A stretch of 64,000 bases of DNA from Apostichopus japonicus (Eukaryota > Echinodermata > Holothuroidea > Aspidochirotida > Stichopodidae), in NCBI RefSeq assembly GCF_037975245.1, contig NC_092576.1, positions 27,603,611 through 27,667,610 of the forward strand, read 5' to 3'. The stretch's first letter is position 1, and the number at the start of each line of letters is the position of its first letter. Shown piece after piece: positions 36,469 to 47,269 of this stretch. Made by a program: the position numbers and the translations under genes. Below the pieces are notes generated by a model. That model did not search any database. It was not told where the DNA came from and saw only the letters and a program-made list of their open reading frames with translations.

Positions 36469-39400
36469 CTTGAACCCGGAAAGAAAAGCCATATCCCTAT
36501 TGAGACCATGACAGTGTGAACGTACTCTAAGGATCAATTCGACTTCCTTCAAGTTTCTTTTATTATGGTCAGACAAATTACCCAGGATTATGGCAAACTT
36601 AAGACAGTCGATACTGTGTTGTGGATGATTAAAATGTTCAGCCACTGGAAAACTGGTTTTGTTGAGTCTGATTGTGCTTTTGTGATTATAGAAACGTCGG
36701 AACATAGAGATGTAACCGTACCCACCGGCGCTATTGTTATATACCAATTGGCAGGCAGTCCTGGAGTCGGTGAAGTGTGAAATTCGCCTTAAGGTTGAAG
36801 GCGATTTTCACACAGGTTGAAGGCGATTTTCTGGGGTTTATCTAGTGCTGCCTTGTTTGGGCGCTGGTTTGTCTCTGCTGGTCGGTGGGCGTATTTACTT
36901 TTTTGGCTCGCTTGACTTGAGTTTTGTTTGTCAGAGTGGGCTGGTTGCAGGTAGGACTGTTTGGCTGTGACGTTTTGGATCCCGTAGGGCGGGTCACGTA
37001 AAAGCACATTGCGCTTCAAGTTGAAGGCGATTAATAGCCGTTTATATGGGGCTGCCTTTTTTGTACGCTCGTGTGCTGGGGAGGGGTGTTTTGTTTCGCT
37101 GCGTGCTGGTCGCCCTTTGTGGTCTTTTCAATGTTCCAGTGGGTGGCTGGGGGGTTTGTCTCTGCTGGTCGGTGGGGGTATTTACTATTTTTTAGCTCTC
37201 TTGACTTGAGTTTTGTTTGTCAGAGTGGGCTGGTCTGGTAGTGCCGTTTTGCCGTGACGTTTAGATTCCCGCAGGGCGTGTCACGTAGAAAGTACATCGC
37301 GCGTTGAAGGTGTACATGTTCAGGAAGTCACACAGCTTCACGGATATCCATTGTACATAAATATACATTAGCGTCCGGGATTCACAGGTAAGGCTGTCCG
37401 TCAACGGGATTGAGAAAATGCGACGCACCCATTATATGGTATTAATATACTTTGTATATACTATCTATATACTATGTTTATACTTGGATAGAAGATATAG
37501 TGTCGTATATAGTACTGTCGATATATTATGGGGAAAAAAGCCTTCAATCCCTGGAATTTATCTAACTGGATTTTGCCCGTTTTCCTTTTTTTCCATAAAT
37601 ACCGGTAGTATTTCGTAATTAAGGTCGGCCCAAGGGTCTTCAAACCATGGGTGCAGAATTACTATAAAAAAGTATGTCTATGCGGCAATATTTATACATG
37701 ACCTAACGACGAAATGTTCTGAAAATAAGTACACGTTCTCCGAATATAGAAATCACATATGAAGTGCTCTTGCCAGTTATAATATGCAATCTTCATGAAT
37801 CATGAGAGAAAATAACCAAAACAAGAGATTATAGACACACTTTAAGGGCAGGAGGTTTATATATGCAACACCTCATGTCGATAGATACTTAAAGCAGACG
37901 CGTAGCCAAGGGGAGGGGGCGACGGGGCAGTCACCCCCCTCCCCCTTGAGCATATTTGTTGGTATGTTTTATTATACCGCTAGTAATTTCAAAAGAGAAA
38001 ATGCTAATTAGATGCAACTTACAAGGCCTGGGAAGTGCCATTTCCAGCGATCTGGGAGGCATTTTCAGCCAAAATTCCCACTAACTCATGGCGGCGCTAC
38101 GCTTATAGATAGTTTGCAATGCCGTATCTACGGCTCTGATATTTTGCCTGCAGTTTCGCCCTTCCCTTGGCAAATTCCTCGCTACGCGCCTGACTTAAAG
38201 TACAGTTACATTTCTTACATCACAGTGGCATGCGCAAAGGGAAGGAGGTGGGGCATTACATCTTCAGTCGGGGGTTAAAAGTTTAAAATTAGAACGCTGC
38301 TCCTGTCCCATGAGGCACTTCTACTGAGCATCAAGCCGCTAGCTAAATCAACCGGTGAGATCTAGAATCCCCCTCCACACCACACAATCTGTTGCATGCA
38401 AAGAAGCAACATACCAGCCCTTTAACCGTTCCCATAGGCCTGTCATTTCTGTAATCATCGTTTCCTTGGTTGTCATCCTCTTCCCATGCAACGGAATATC
38501 CATCGTCTTCGCTCCATTCGTAGTAATATTTGTCTTCTGTCTGTGGTTATAGAAATAGTAAATTACTGGTGTAGATCGTGTAAGTAATACGTCTGTATTT
38601 TCAAACCAAAAATATATTTTAATTACATAGAATTATTGCAAGTTAGGTAAGGGGGAATGGTTCACTCGATATATATTATAAACGATTTGTTCTCCATTCA
38701 AATTGCGAGACACGTTTATAAACATGTAGCCATGTTTCTAGAGAGAGTTGTGAATAGATGATATTATATCTTGTCGGAAGCCAGAAAAATTGTCCTCGAT
38801 GTATAGTCGATGATGGAGCAGATTTTGTTTTCAAATGCTTTAGTTTTTTACTTAGTCTTCTTGTTGATGTATCCGCGAAGTGTTTGCTAAGCGGTCAGTG
38901 ATATTCTATGTGTATCACAATGCAACTGTTTGGTAGAAATATGATTTCCTAAATGCACACATTCTTTAAATGTAACGAAATTAAACATTAAACATTTGTG
39001 AACAGTGCCATTATAACAACATTGACTTTTTTGCTGCCAGAATTACACTGATATGCATAATTCATTCATAGAAAGAGAAAAATGCTGTCAGGAAGTTGTT
39101 TGGACGGAAGTATATGAAGAAAGTAAATAGCACTAATGTTCAGCAACGAACTTGAGCCACGGGAATATCCCTTTTCAAAAAAAGAGAACCTGCCGATTTG
39201 CTAAAACAGGAAAGGGATGCTTGCCATGTACCAAATTAGTTCGACATATACAGTACCGTTAATGTAAATATACATAATAATCGGAGCAAAAATATAATCG
39301 TTCAATGCACTTTTCCAACGGTGGAAGATCGCGGTAAAGTTCCTCTTCGTAGTCATTCTTCAAACAATATATATTCTAGAACAGCTTTTTGTCTTCATGG

Positions 39401-41470
39401 AAAGTATAAAGTTTTCTCGATGTGCCCTCCACATATTCTTCTTTAACTATCTTAGTCTGTATCACTAATAATGTGTACTTTACTTCAAAATTTCATATTA
39501 TTTTAGCGCTTTGGATTATACCGTGTCTGTTACTTATAGGACATAAACAAGACACGATAACAGACGCTTGTAGGCAGACAACGGAAATATCCGAAAACTG
39601 TAGGTTACGTAACTGGCAGAGGCAGAGTATTTTCAACAATCCGAAAAGTGATTTGATTACTTCTAACTATGAAATTTTGCCTCTGTGATATGAACATTCA
39701 CCATACAAGAAAATGAACGGAAAGATTAGTAACGATGAGACGACTTAAACAACGCTATCAATAAGATCTAATTAGACTTAATACATATTCATGTATTATT
39801 TTTTGATTACTAATTCCAATCCAAATCATTTCAACAATTTCAAACACGTCCCTTTAAAAATGTGAGAATGAATTATTAACCTACCGTTGCATGTCCTTCC
39901 GTTTCGCGATATGAGTCCAGAAGAACAGCTTGGCCATCCATTCCTTTCCATCCGAACAACTCTCCGGTTGATTTGAACAACTTGCGGGTATAATTATTAT
40001 GGACGGATTTCATCCTGATCACCATTCCGTCTCTGAGAACTAATCGAGGCTTTGTAAGATATCTCACAACTTTAGATGGGAAAACCTCTACGTTGTTTCT
40101 TTGTGTAATCCCCACAACATGATGTCCATGGATGTTTGCCAAGATGAGAATTATGTCACCTTTATGTAATGTTACCTTTTCTTTCGGTTCAGACCAGTCT
40201 GTCTTAGCTACCGCATACCTGAGTGTCATTCCAGCATCTTCAAGACCTTTGTGGTCACATAAATCAAACATAGCGCTAGGACATTTTTTCTGAAATGGCA
40301 CATCTTTGAGTACAGCTACAGCCCCGTCTTTTTGCCTGAAAACGACAAAAACTCGTTTGCTTTTCAGTAAAATAGTTAACTTGTCTTTGACTTTAATTTG
40401 AAGTACTTCTCTCTCGTCGTTTACACACACAGCTTTACTTAAATACTCCGACCCTAAAGAGAGAGAGAGAGAGGTAGAGAAAGAGGTGGAGGTGGAGACA
40501 GAAACGAGCTCCTGAAATTAAAGGTTTCATGTCGGTTTGCTTTGCAAACAGTCAAGAGATAACAGTTTATTTATGATGAAATGTGATAGGAACAAAGACA
40601 ACATAATTGAATGTGTATGCTTATGATATGATTTAATGGACATAATATTTTCTACTTGACGATGTCAATGGATACTATTTGTTCCCTCATTTGTATTAAA
40701 ATTTCATTCTGATCTACTAGAGATCTGAAGAGACTTACACTAGGTATATGTCTCGTCTGATTGTCCTCAGTTAGTGATAACATCATAGCTGTAGGATTGA
40801 TAACATGTGCCGGAATCTACAACTCAATAGATCATTTAGTTGAATTATATTGCGTAAAATCAGCACTTAGCTCACTTGGCTGAAACTTTGGTGTAATCAC
40901 AATATAATTAGAAAGTTAACATCATGTCGACACAGCAGCGTAAGCTAGAAGTATTGTTGAGCCGAAAATACCAGCAAAAAAGGACTTGACACTGAAAATA
41001 TTATGGACGATGCAGGAGAAATAACTAATCAAAAAAAGAACTAACACTAAACACACGTGTATGCAATCTAGATAGACCAAATCAATTAGTTGTGGGATTG
41101 GAGAACACTGAAAACGCTCTCACTGTGTTTAAGCTAAACTGTGAATTGAACCTTCACTGGTCAGGAAATAAAATACTGTAAGAAAGAGAGCCAAAGATGG
41201 GGTTTAACACAAGGTATAAGGAGATACAAAAGGACGTACACAAAAAGACATACAGTTTGTTCATTAGATAAAGAGTGTAAAACAGGAAAATGGGACAGAA
41301 AGAAACAAAATTCCAGCTAATTAAAAACCTTAAATTCTCATGGAATAATATTTCCCATCTACTTGCAGGTTATTATGATGTACAATCTTATGATACTCCT
41401 TACTTGACCATGGGATTTGTCTTGCGTTCTTCGATTTTGTGGAACTGATATTACTTCCTCCGGCTGCCAT
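32148..41470 (-). CDS. Death-domain adaptor-like protein, 10 exons
   Basis: Minus-strand exons: 41470-41404, 40453-39885, 38540-38415, 36202-36128, 35526-35452, 34905-34831, 34260-34198, 33298-33272, 32722-32525, 32252-32148. They total 1380 nt, all junctions are AG/GT and in phase, and encode 459 residues. Residues 1-22 are MAAGGSNISSTKSKNARQIP plus WS; 23-212 form a beta-rich region (DKLTILLKSKRVFVVF; HKGDIILILANIHGHHVVGI; VEVFPSKVVRYL) resembling CABIT or SH3-like barrels (tentative). Residues 213-254 are acidic with YYY and DYRND, 255-329 are three 25-residue repeats with SYEPIHL/GAYSE, and 330-359 are linkers. Residues 360-459 are a death domain: CIAEHLVDEKRDEFGKLLQV, TTNLLDLWHKRSGRGATVE and VLVDALLKLHLEE. 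No signal peptide or membrane segment, so it is cytosolic. Death domains bind other death domains in TLR/IL-1R, TNF and apoptosis signalling. The join between exon 3 and the repeats is supported by phase only. Confidence 0.7.
33549..33905. repeat. ~147-bp tandem repeat in an intron of the death-domain gene
   Basis: AGATTAACTGAGATATT(G)AGCGATAT begins at about 33554, 33696 and 33846, with the units (including ATGGTTTCATG and AGTATGAATACCAGGT) diverged by substitutions and small indels. About 2.3 copies, non-coding. Confidence 0.8.
34275..36230 (-). repeat. Triplicated intron-exon unit encoding 25-residue repeats
   Basis: Three direct units of about 600-760 bp (landmark GTGTGGAAC...GAGGAATAGCA at about 34285, 35048 and 35656). 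Each carries one 75-nt phase-0 exon: 34831-34905, 35452-35526 and 36128-36202. Protein consensus is N-(E/K)-RPVP followed by RSTSYEPIHL and TEGAYSE. In the 5'-most copy (36202-36128) the sequence is STSNEQIHF, so its first Tyr is lost. Splice sites are kept in all three copies (acceptors AGGAG/AGCAG, donor GAG|GTAGGG). Exon duplication lengthened a tyrosine-motif region of the protein. Confidence 0.8.
36274..36470. repeat. Compound (TA)n-(GGTC)n-(TGTC)n-(TATC)n microsatellite
   Basis: TA to about 36304, GGTC units to about 36420, TGTC to about 36456, then TATC. The stepwise change of one base per unit shows the arrays arose from one another. Frames reading Val-Gly-Arg-Ser repeats are artefacts. 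Confidence 0.95.
36460..36790 (-). mobile_element. Penelope-like GIY-YIG endonuclease remnant
   Basis: The minus-strand frame reads FRRFYNHKSTIRLNKTSFPV, AEHFNHPQHS and later LRVRSHCHGLNRD. This is the C-terminal half of the GIY-YIG domain in Penelope-like elements (R...H+..I......P.A.HFN...H... and the final GLN.D). A short matching stretch (AATTTCACACNTCACCG and CAGGACTGCCTGCCAA) lies in inverse at 63670-63710, so the remnant coincides with the outer end of the large inverted duplication. Confidence 0.65.
36785..37325 (-). repeat. GC-richer element, two partial copies in tandem
   Basis: GTTGAAGGCGATT, GTCTCTGCTGGTCGGTGGG, CTTGACTTGAGTTTTGTTTG and GTCACGTA-type phrases occur once at 36795-37010 and again at 37018-37320. 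The counterpart in the right arm is 61290-61478 plus 62365-62470. Probably a LINE 3' region or non-autonomous derivative; no protein is readable. Confidence 0.5.
37500..37640 (-). pseudogene. Left-arm counterpart of the truncated paralogue's last exon
   Basis: On the minus strand TTTGAAGACCCTTGGGCC is preceded by CTGCACCCATGG, where the right arm has CTGCACCCACAG. The acceptor AG is therefore absent here. The frame would read FEDPWADLNYEILPVFMEKK plus a few residues and stop. A 15-bp segment between two CCAG words (including the TAA) is present here but missing on the right, where the frame runs on. Without an acceptor this exon should be skipped in the left gene, allowing splicing on to the repeat exons. 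Confidence 0.6.
37897..38198. mobile_element. MITE-like element in the left arm
   Basis: Ends GACGCGTAGCCAAGGGG and CGCTACGCGCCTGAC form imperfect terminal inverted repeats around a G/C-rich start and AT-rich body of about 300 bp. The right arm has only a C-rich remnant at about 60645-60690, so it was deleted there. Confidence 0.5.
38415..38540 (-). CDS. Exon 3 (acidic tyrosine-rich), left copy
   Basis: 126 nt, phase 0 at both ends: acceptor ATAACCACAG, donor CTG|GTATGT. Encodes TEDKYYYEWSEDDGYSVAWE then a stretch ending DDYRNDRPMG and TVKGL. The Asp/Glu content and YYY and YRN motifs suggest a phosphorylation segment. The right-arm exon 60442-60567 has the same length and phase, with six replacement differences and one silent one by my count. 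Confidence 0.75.
39885..40453 (-). CDS. Exon 2 (beta-barrel region), left copy
   Basis: 569 nt from the acceptor CTCTCTTTAG to the donor ACG|GTAGGT. It starts by completing an Arg codon with exon 1 (A|GG), then SEYLSKAV. The first half (EVLQIKVKDKLTILL, KRVFVVFRQKDG, VLKDVPFQKKC) follows the strand pattern of CABIT domains. The second (KVTLHKGDIILILANIHGHH, VEVFPSKVVRYL) resembles an SH3-like strand order, with ...FPSKVV as in SH3 ALYDY-type ends. No catalytic residues are visible. Domain name is tentative. Confidence 0.75.
41404..41470 (-). CDS. Exon 1 of the adaptor gene, left copy
   Basis: ATG at 41470-41468 has A at -3 and G at +4 (good Kozak). 67 nt encode MAAGGSNISSTKSKNARQIP and WS, plus one base before the donor (TCAA|GTAAGG). 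The same exon occurs at 52465-52531, 55120-55186 and 57555-57621. Preceding ACGTCAT (a half CRE) is conserved in the copies. Confidence 0.7.
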
Positions 41471-41570
41471 ATTTTCCAGATGACGTTTCACACGAACGAA
41501 TGGCACAGTACTGCAATAATGCTGAAAAGAAGGGAAGCTTTTATCATATGAAGCGAAAAAGTACACAGAC

Positions 41571-43405
41571 TTTGTGACACCCTGTTCTGTTTGTTTTTAG
41601 GAAATAAACGTCGGGTTAGGTTTGGCCATAATATAACCCATATGTGCACAGCAAGTGTACTTTCATTTTATGATGGTCTAATAGTTCTTTTGAATATCAA
41701 GCGTTCCAATGCTTTGTTACCTTCGAAGTTTGTACTGTAGTGAGGTCAAGCTTGAAAGATATGTTGCAATCGGGTTTCTCCCAAACATTTTGCGGTACTG
41801 CAAGGCGGAACTATGATTATAGTACTTATATTGACCCCGTGTGTTTGTGTTGGGTTGCTGCATTACATTACCCCTTATATATTTATTTATTGATAAAAAT
41901 AACGACAGTTACCCTCATTAAAACCACGAAATTTATAAATCACATTACTGATATGTTTTCATTTGTCTAAATGAAAGTAAGAAGAAGAAATATTTCTGAT
42001 TTCTTTATAGGCGTTATTACCTTCCATACAAACACTAAGTAGGTCTATTAAAGTACTTACGTATGGCCGGAATATTTTGTTTGAAACTACACATAATGTT
42101 ACATGCAATACCTATGTAATCCAACAATAATGATAAATAGGGCGAGGAACGAACGAACAAGGAATGCGGGCATTGGTTGACAAGTCATGAATTTAAACTG
42201 AGACATTTCCTTACAACCAGCAATAGTGAACATGACTCCATATTGACAACATACTGAATATTCAGCTCCTGAAAACAAGCGTCTTTCCTCCAAAAGAATT
42301 CTTCCGTTTTTCATTGGTAAAACTGGTAAGAACGTTTTCTGGGTGATGACATGCTGAGAATGCCATATTTTAGTTAGTTATTTGTTCACAGTAACCTTCT
42401 ATTTGTTAACACTTCAAGTGCGGACAGTCAATGGTTTTGTAGGATCTGTATAACGGCGGTGTGGGTGGAGCGTTTGATGTCGAAATGTGTTTTTTTTTTG
42501 GGGGGGGGATTTGTTTTCGCTTACTTGGGGGGTGGGGTCTTTTCAGCTCCTAGTTTCGACAAAGACGTTAACATTTGCCACTGTGCGTAAAGCGCACACT
42601 TCAAAGGGGTGTCTCTATGTTGAGTAATACTCCGGGTTATCCAAGTTACTATTCACCCTGAATCTACTAATTTCATTCAGATAACGCAATTAAACCCAAA
42701 AGCTGGTACTACAGTATCCAGGTTGAGTAAATTGTTAACCAGTCACTGTCCACTAATAAACTGAACAAATGATAAATCAAGGTTGCTGATTTCAACAGTA
42801 CACAGGTGAACAACCCAGACCTTTCTTTTGCAATATATGTTGAACTAAGAATCATCTCAACTGTGAACAGCCCTCGGTCTATACAAGAAAGGCTGCCACC
42901 GCTGAATCTCCGCTTAAGCCAAACCAGGAAAGTAAAAACTAAACGAAAACACTAAGGAAGAACTACCAAACAAAATCTGGAAACGTATTGGGAGTTTGGT
43001 CGCACTAGGCATTGTGCAACGCGAAAATTACGATATCAAAACGTAAAAGATATATGAATCAAATTATGCAGAATCCATCGCCTTTGTCAACTGCTACCTT
43101 TGTAAATCTTTGAAAAGAATAGGTCACTTACCGTGTGTTGCAGAGACATTCTTATATTTTCAGTGAATATAACTACTGTTTCACCCCGTAGCAAGTACAT
43201 TCGTTCAATAAACTCGCAGTACGGTTGTATCTAGAACGCTTAGCCTATCTGGGATTAAGTGTACACTACATTGAAACATTGTTCGAAGGTTGCAGTACGG
43301 TAATCCCTACAACAGAGCACCGTCGTTTTGGTCAACATATTCCAAAAAACTTTAACTTTTATTTAAAGAATAGTGCTTTCTAGTTTATGAGAGATGATCC
43401 ATATG
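41571..43405 (-). promoter_or_regulatory. 5' region of the left gene (homologous to the tandem unit)
   Basis: Aligns in inverse to the 5' parts of the units at 50838-58546. No TATA box stands out. Conserved small frames here (for example 42099-42314, ending FLVRSFLALFIIIVGLHRYC) are disrupted or altered between copies and are not called as genes. Confidence 0.35.
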
Positions 43406-43989
43406 GAACTGTATAATGTGGTCACGTGATTTCTTTACAACTGTATCAATTAGGTATTTGATGGGCATATGTTACTTGATTTTCCTTACAAAGATCAAGA
43501 GAGTCTAATAAAACAATTCAATCAATCGGCAAAGTTTCTCTACGTGGTTTGAAACTTACAAAATATTCGATCTAAACCATTTGACACAAATGAAACTCAA
43601 TGAAAGTTTTTATTAATCGTTGCTGGATATATATCTCTTTCAATTAAGAGAAACTTGGCAAAGTAAAAACTCATTGCTATACCACACAAGACCTACCAAA
43701 AATACTCTTGAAGCATTGACAATGAAGCCTACATTTAATGACGCCTGTATGCAGGTGAACATGATATAACGTAGAATACAATCCTTTCTTGTGCAGTTTG
43801 TCTAACTTGTTGAACTCCTGTTAGAACACAACTATGTGGTGAAAACGCAATCAATCATCCGGAACGCGTCACTGTAGTAGGCCTCTATTACTGTATGGCT
43901 GTCAAAGTCAGATAAAGTAAAACGGACAAAGTAAGGTCAATGAAAACTAGCTGTTTGGCATTGTCTGGCACTAGTTGTTTGAACTGTTG

Positions 43990-44880
43990 AAATTTTGTCT
44001 ATCCAAGCGTTCATGCGGGTTTTGGCTTGGAAATGGCCAGTCTTGTATGAGCCAAGGCCCTTCATACGACTTTCAACATTTAACCCCCGGCCATTGGCAA
44101 AGTGTGCACAATATCCTTCCTGGGGTACTACAGTGCACCACATCTACGTGTCCTCTGTGGACTTCCTTTAGATATTTTTACAAGTCAGTTCAGTTCAGTC
44201 AATATATTTCGCATATACATAGACATACAAAAACAGTGCAGTAATGGTATATACAGGATACTAGCAAAACATAAAATGTTCATCAAAGCTAGTAACCCTA
44301 ACGAAAAAGTAAGAAAGAAAAACAAAATGTACAAAACAAAATGTACAATAATATCAATCACGGTACTTGGAAGTTAGATAACTCTTTAGTTAATACTTAA
44401 AGCACATGATTTCGAATGTCTAATACCAGTTGGGAGATTATTCCATATTTGATAACAGTAATAGTTTAGCAGAAACGTTCCATGTTTAGAGCGGTGTCTA
44501 GTGACAGAGAATAGTACATTTGTTCTCGTGACGTTTGGGATGTCTGACCCAATCCTTGGATGTACAATATTTCGAAAGACACAGGCAGTGCATTGTTAAC
44601 GTATTTGTAAGCAAAAGTACACGTTTTGAAAATATGAACATCGTTGAGTTTGAGGACACCGAGAGTACTGTGCAGAGTATTAGTAAGAAAACGCCAGTGG
44701 TTAAACGTGATCGTTTTTAGAATTCTATTTTGAAGAACTTGTAGAGGCTTTAGAGGGGAAATATTGGTCATACCATTCGTTTCCACATCGTAAGAAGTCA
44801 CCTCGCAAGTCCCCATTAATACACCTTGGTGAAGAGAGGCAATAAAGATGAAGAGAGGCAATAACGATGAAGACAAAGTT
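43990..44880 (-). repeat. Dispersed SINE-like repeat split by a LINE fragment
   Basis: Minus-strand halves 44800-44870 and 43990-44165 match 10780-10845 and 10868-11035. The sequence between them is LINE-derived and absent from the 10.78 kb copy. This gives insertion order: repeat first, LINE second. Confidence 0.6.
44175..44800 (-). mobile_element. LINE ORF2 C-terminal fragment
   Basis: The minus strand reads LKPLQVLQNRILKTITFNHW, later HSTLGVLKLNDVHIFKTCTF and YKYVNNALP, and after a frameshift YQIWNNLPTGIRHSKSC. This is the LQxxQNRxLR...L.IL.L.DI......F.YK...LP and WN.LP..IR end of Jockey/CR1-type ORF2. 5'-truncated and frameshifted. Confidence 0.7.
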
Positions 44881-44962
44881 CCATGCTTAAAGACACAAAC
44901 GTAAAGAATTGGCCTGGGCTGGAACCTGCAAACCTATGATCACAACGCTTTCATATTCACAG

Positions 44963-45178
44963 TCAAACATTGTATTTCAAGTTTGGGACAGAGCACGATT
45001 GCTGAACTGGGAGAGTACAGACTGTGTCAAATTGTATATATTTGCTTGGAGGGATCCGACAAAACAAGATAAAGTGCTGTCTAAAACTGAAAAGCTGCAA
45101 TTGTTGGCGTCAATTGTCTACGGTCGACTTCAGAAATATGATATTCACTTGAGAGTATACGAGGTCATAAACTGCTAA
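44963..45178 (+). CDS. Orphan terminal exon, unknown family
   Basis: After a plausible acceptor (TTTCATATTCACAG at 44949-44962) the frame encodes 71 residues, beginning SNIVFQVWDRARLLNWESTD and including KLYIFAWRDPTKQDKVLSKT and LRVYEVINC before the TAA. It looks like a compact helical/strand domain end. A decayed relative lies at 28440-28700, which shows this is a duplicated unit, and the open frame here suggests constraint. No upstream partner exon is identifiable: a LINE-disrupted repeat lies just upstream. It may itself be a gene remnant. Confidence 0.4.
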   Translation, partial: SNIVFQVWDRARLLNWESTDCVKLYIFAWRDPTKQDKVLSKTEKLQLLASIVYGRLQKYDIHLRVYEVINC

Positions 45179-45810
45179 CATTGTTTCTGTGATACTTTTC
45201 TTCATGCAATTCATACTTCTACTGCGTTTAGATGATTATAAGAGAAATGGTCACAGTTTGTAAGATCAGGTTAATATCATAGTTGCACACTGACAGCAAA
45301 CTTATATTTTTTCTATTTATTGTTAGGTAATGTGCAGTTAACAATACGTCTAATAATTAATAATTATACTAGAGAAGATGGGATGAAGATTTAGAAGGAG
45401 GAAAACCACTTTGTCACATCTGTTAGCTTCAAGTTCACTTTTGGTACAAACTTTGGTACATCTCAAAAAAACGATACAAACGAATAGAATGCAAATTCAA
45501 CGTTTCTTAGACAAGATCCCTTCATAAATCATAAGTAATCATTTGCCATGTAAATGAACTTTACGACAATGAATTTTGACCTTTTAAAAATAAAGGGTTC
45601 TATTACTCCAGAAGATAGAGTTTCATATTAATTATCAAGTTTAAACGAGCTTATTATTATCGTGTTTAAAAGGGTTTCGGCATGTGGCATATGTTGAAAA
45701 GAAAACGTTACTTCTTTCCTGTGTGTTGCGAGATAATAAAGAGGCATAATGAGCTTATTGCAACGAATACACATATTCCAGCCGCCGAGATAAATTTAAG
45801 CTATTTGAGA
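45179..45810. other. Non-coding flank of the orphan exon
   Basis: Homologous in part to 28690-28830 and 30540-30900. AT-rich, no exon seen. Confidence 0.45.
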
Positions 45811-45811
45811 A

Positions 45812-45970
45812 TTAACTATTCAGGTGGTTCAATGGGTAGGGTTCTAGACTGATAACCTGGTATTCCGGATTTGATTCCATCTGTATTTTTTTACGTGATC
45901 TGCACAGCAGAATTCCAAAACGTCACGGGCTAAAATGCACTAAAATCCAAATCTTGCCCTCCCAATAATT
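45812..45970 (+). repeat. tRNA-derived SINE
   Basis: GTGGTTCAATGGGTAGGGTT (box A-like) and GGATTTGATTCCA (box B-like) are spaced as in tRNAs, followed by an unrelated tail with poly-T. No proper acceptor stem. Confidence 0.5.
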
Positions 45971-47240
45971 AACTATCAACAACAAACAATTACTCTACAC
46001 AACCACCTGAGCCACCCCAACCCCACATCGAATCCCCACACATGAAATCTTACAAAAGTACAAACGGTCGGCCCGCCCGCAAGCCCAATATTCCCTCAAA
46101 ACCTGAACATCAACGGCCCGAGAAAACAGGTCTCGGCAAGCGGTGAGTAGTTGTATACAATCTTTCTTGGCCAAAATACAGACACTGATGAAACGTCCAC
46201 GTCTTGTTTATTTCAAGTCAACCGTCCTAAGTTGAAGACACATTGGATGCATAACGCTCTTGTAGCGGTATCGTACTTTTTGTTGCCTAGAATCCTGTGT
46301 CCATGTCTCCTTTGAGGTTGCAGATGAAACCGGAATAATGCGAAGAAGGTCGATCCAGAAGCGTTACTTGAGGGCGTGCGTGGATCTTATATTTCTGGTT
46401 TGTCTGTTACAGTTCACTTGAAACGCTGTAGTTGGACTCAACATAACTGAAAGTCATCACTTATTGCTGACCAACAATGAAACTCATGGGAAGGCAGAAG
46501 GGTCTCTAGGAACTTTGTAAAATTATTTATGCCACAAAGATAAGCCTGTGAAATTCTTTAACATAGAATGACTTCACTTTTCCTAAGACTTTGTACACCG
46601 GTCGACCTGTTGTTGTGTACGTCAGGGTTCAAACTTTAATATTGACAAAGTGTCCTTGACTTCTGGTTGCTATAGTATTACTTTTGAAAGTCTATAGGCT
46701 CGTAATTCTGATGAACAGTATTTGCAGCTATTTAATTCATAGCCATCTTACTTCAAACAGAACAGTTAAAACACTGCTAGTAAAGTGATTGGAATTTACG
46801 GACTATGTTTATTTCCATTAATGTTAGGTAAGAACGACGTTGTTCAGATGTGTACGACAAGAAATTTCTCTACGAGTCACCCCAAAACTAACATTGAAAT
46901 TATTACCTCCAAATGACTCTCACTAACATTATTTATTTTAATGACGGATATGTGGCAATGCAATACACATGCCCATATATTTAGTTCTTATTCTTTCTTA
47001 AGATACGTGTTCGATTCCGTGTACCCTTCATTTGCTTAGAAATGTCATATGTGTTGACTTTGTGGGTTCTAGTTATGAACAACTCGACCTCTGTAAGAAA
47101 CGTTATGTCTATGTTATGTTACTTCATTGAAAAATGAAAAGGTTAGCCATCTCTTTTCTCAAACGAAAAGTAGGAGACAAAGTTTTAAGCACTACATTCA
47201 TCGGTAACTAACTCGCATAATATTATGGGTACTATTCAGA
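45971..47240. other. Intergenic, no recognised gene
   Basis: A relatively C-rich start (about 46010-46140) then AT-rich DNA. No open frame with family resemblance or paired splice sites. Confidence 0.45.
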
Positions 47241-47269
47241 TTATTGGAGCCGATTATATCTCCATTAAT

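Larger units (their letters stand above)
36690..43410 (-). repeat. Left arm of large inverted duplication
   Basis: Reverse-complement homology to about 50265-63740. It includes all of exons 1-3 of the adaptor gene, both flanking introns and the 5' region. Arm-specific indels: about 390 extra bp at 42830-43220 in the left arm, more MITE sequence at 37897-38340 in the left arm, and a LINE insertion in the right arm. The inner boundary in the left arm is near 43410. Confidence 0.85.
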
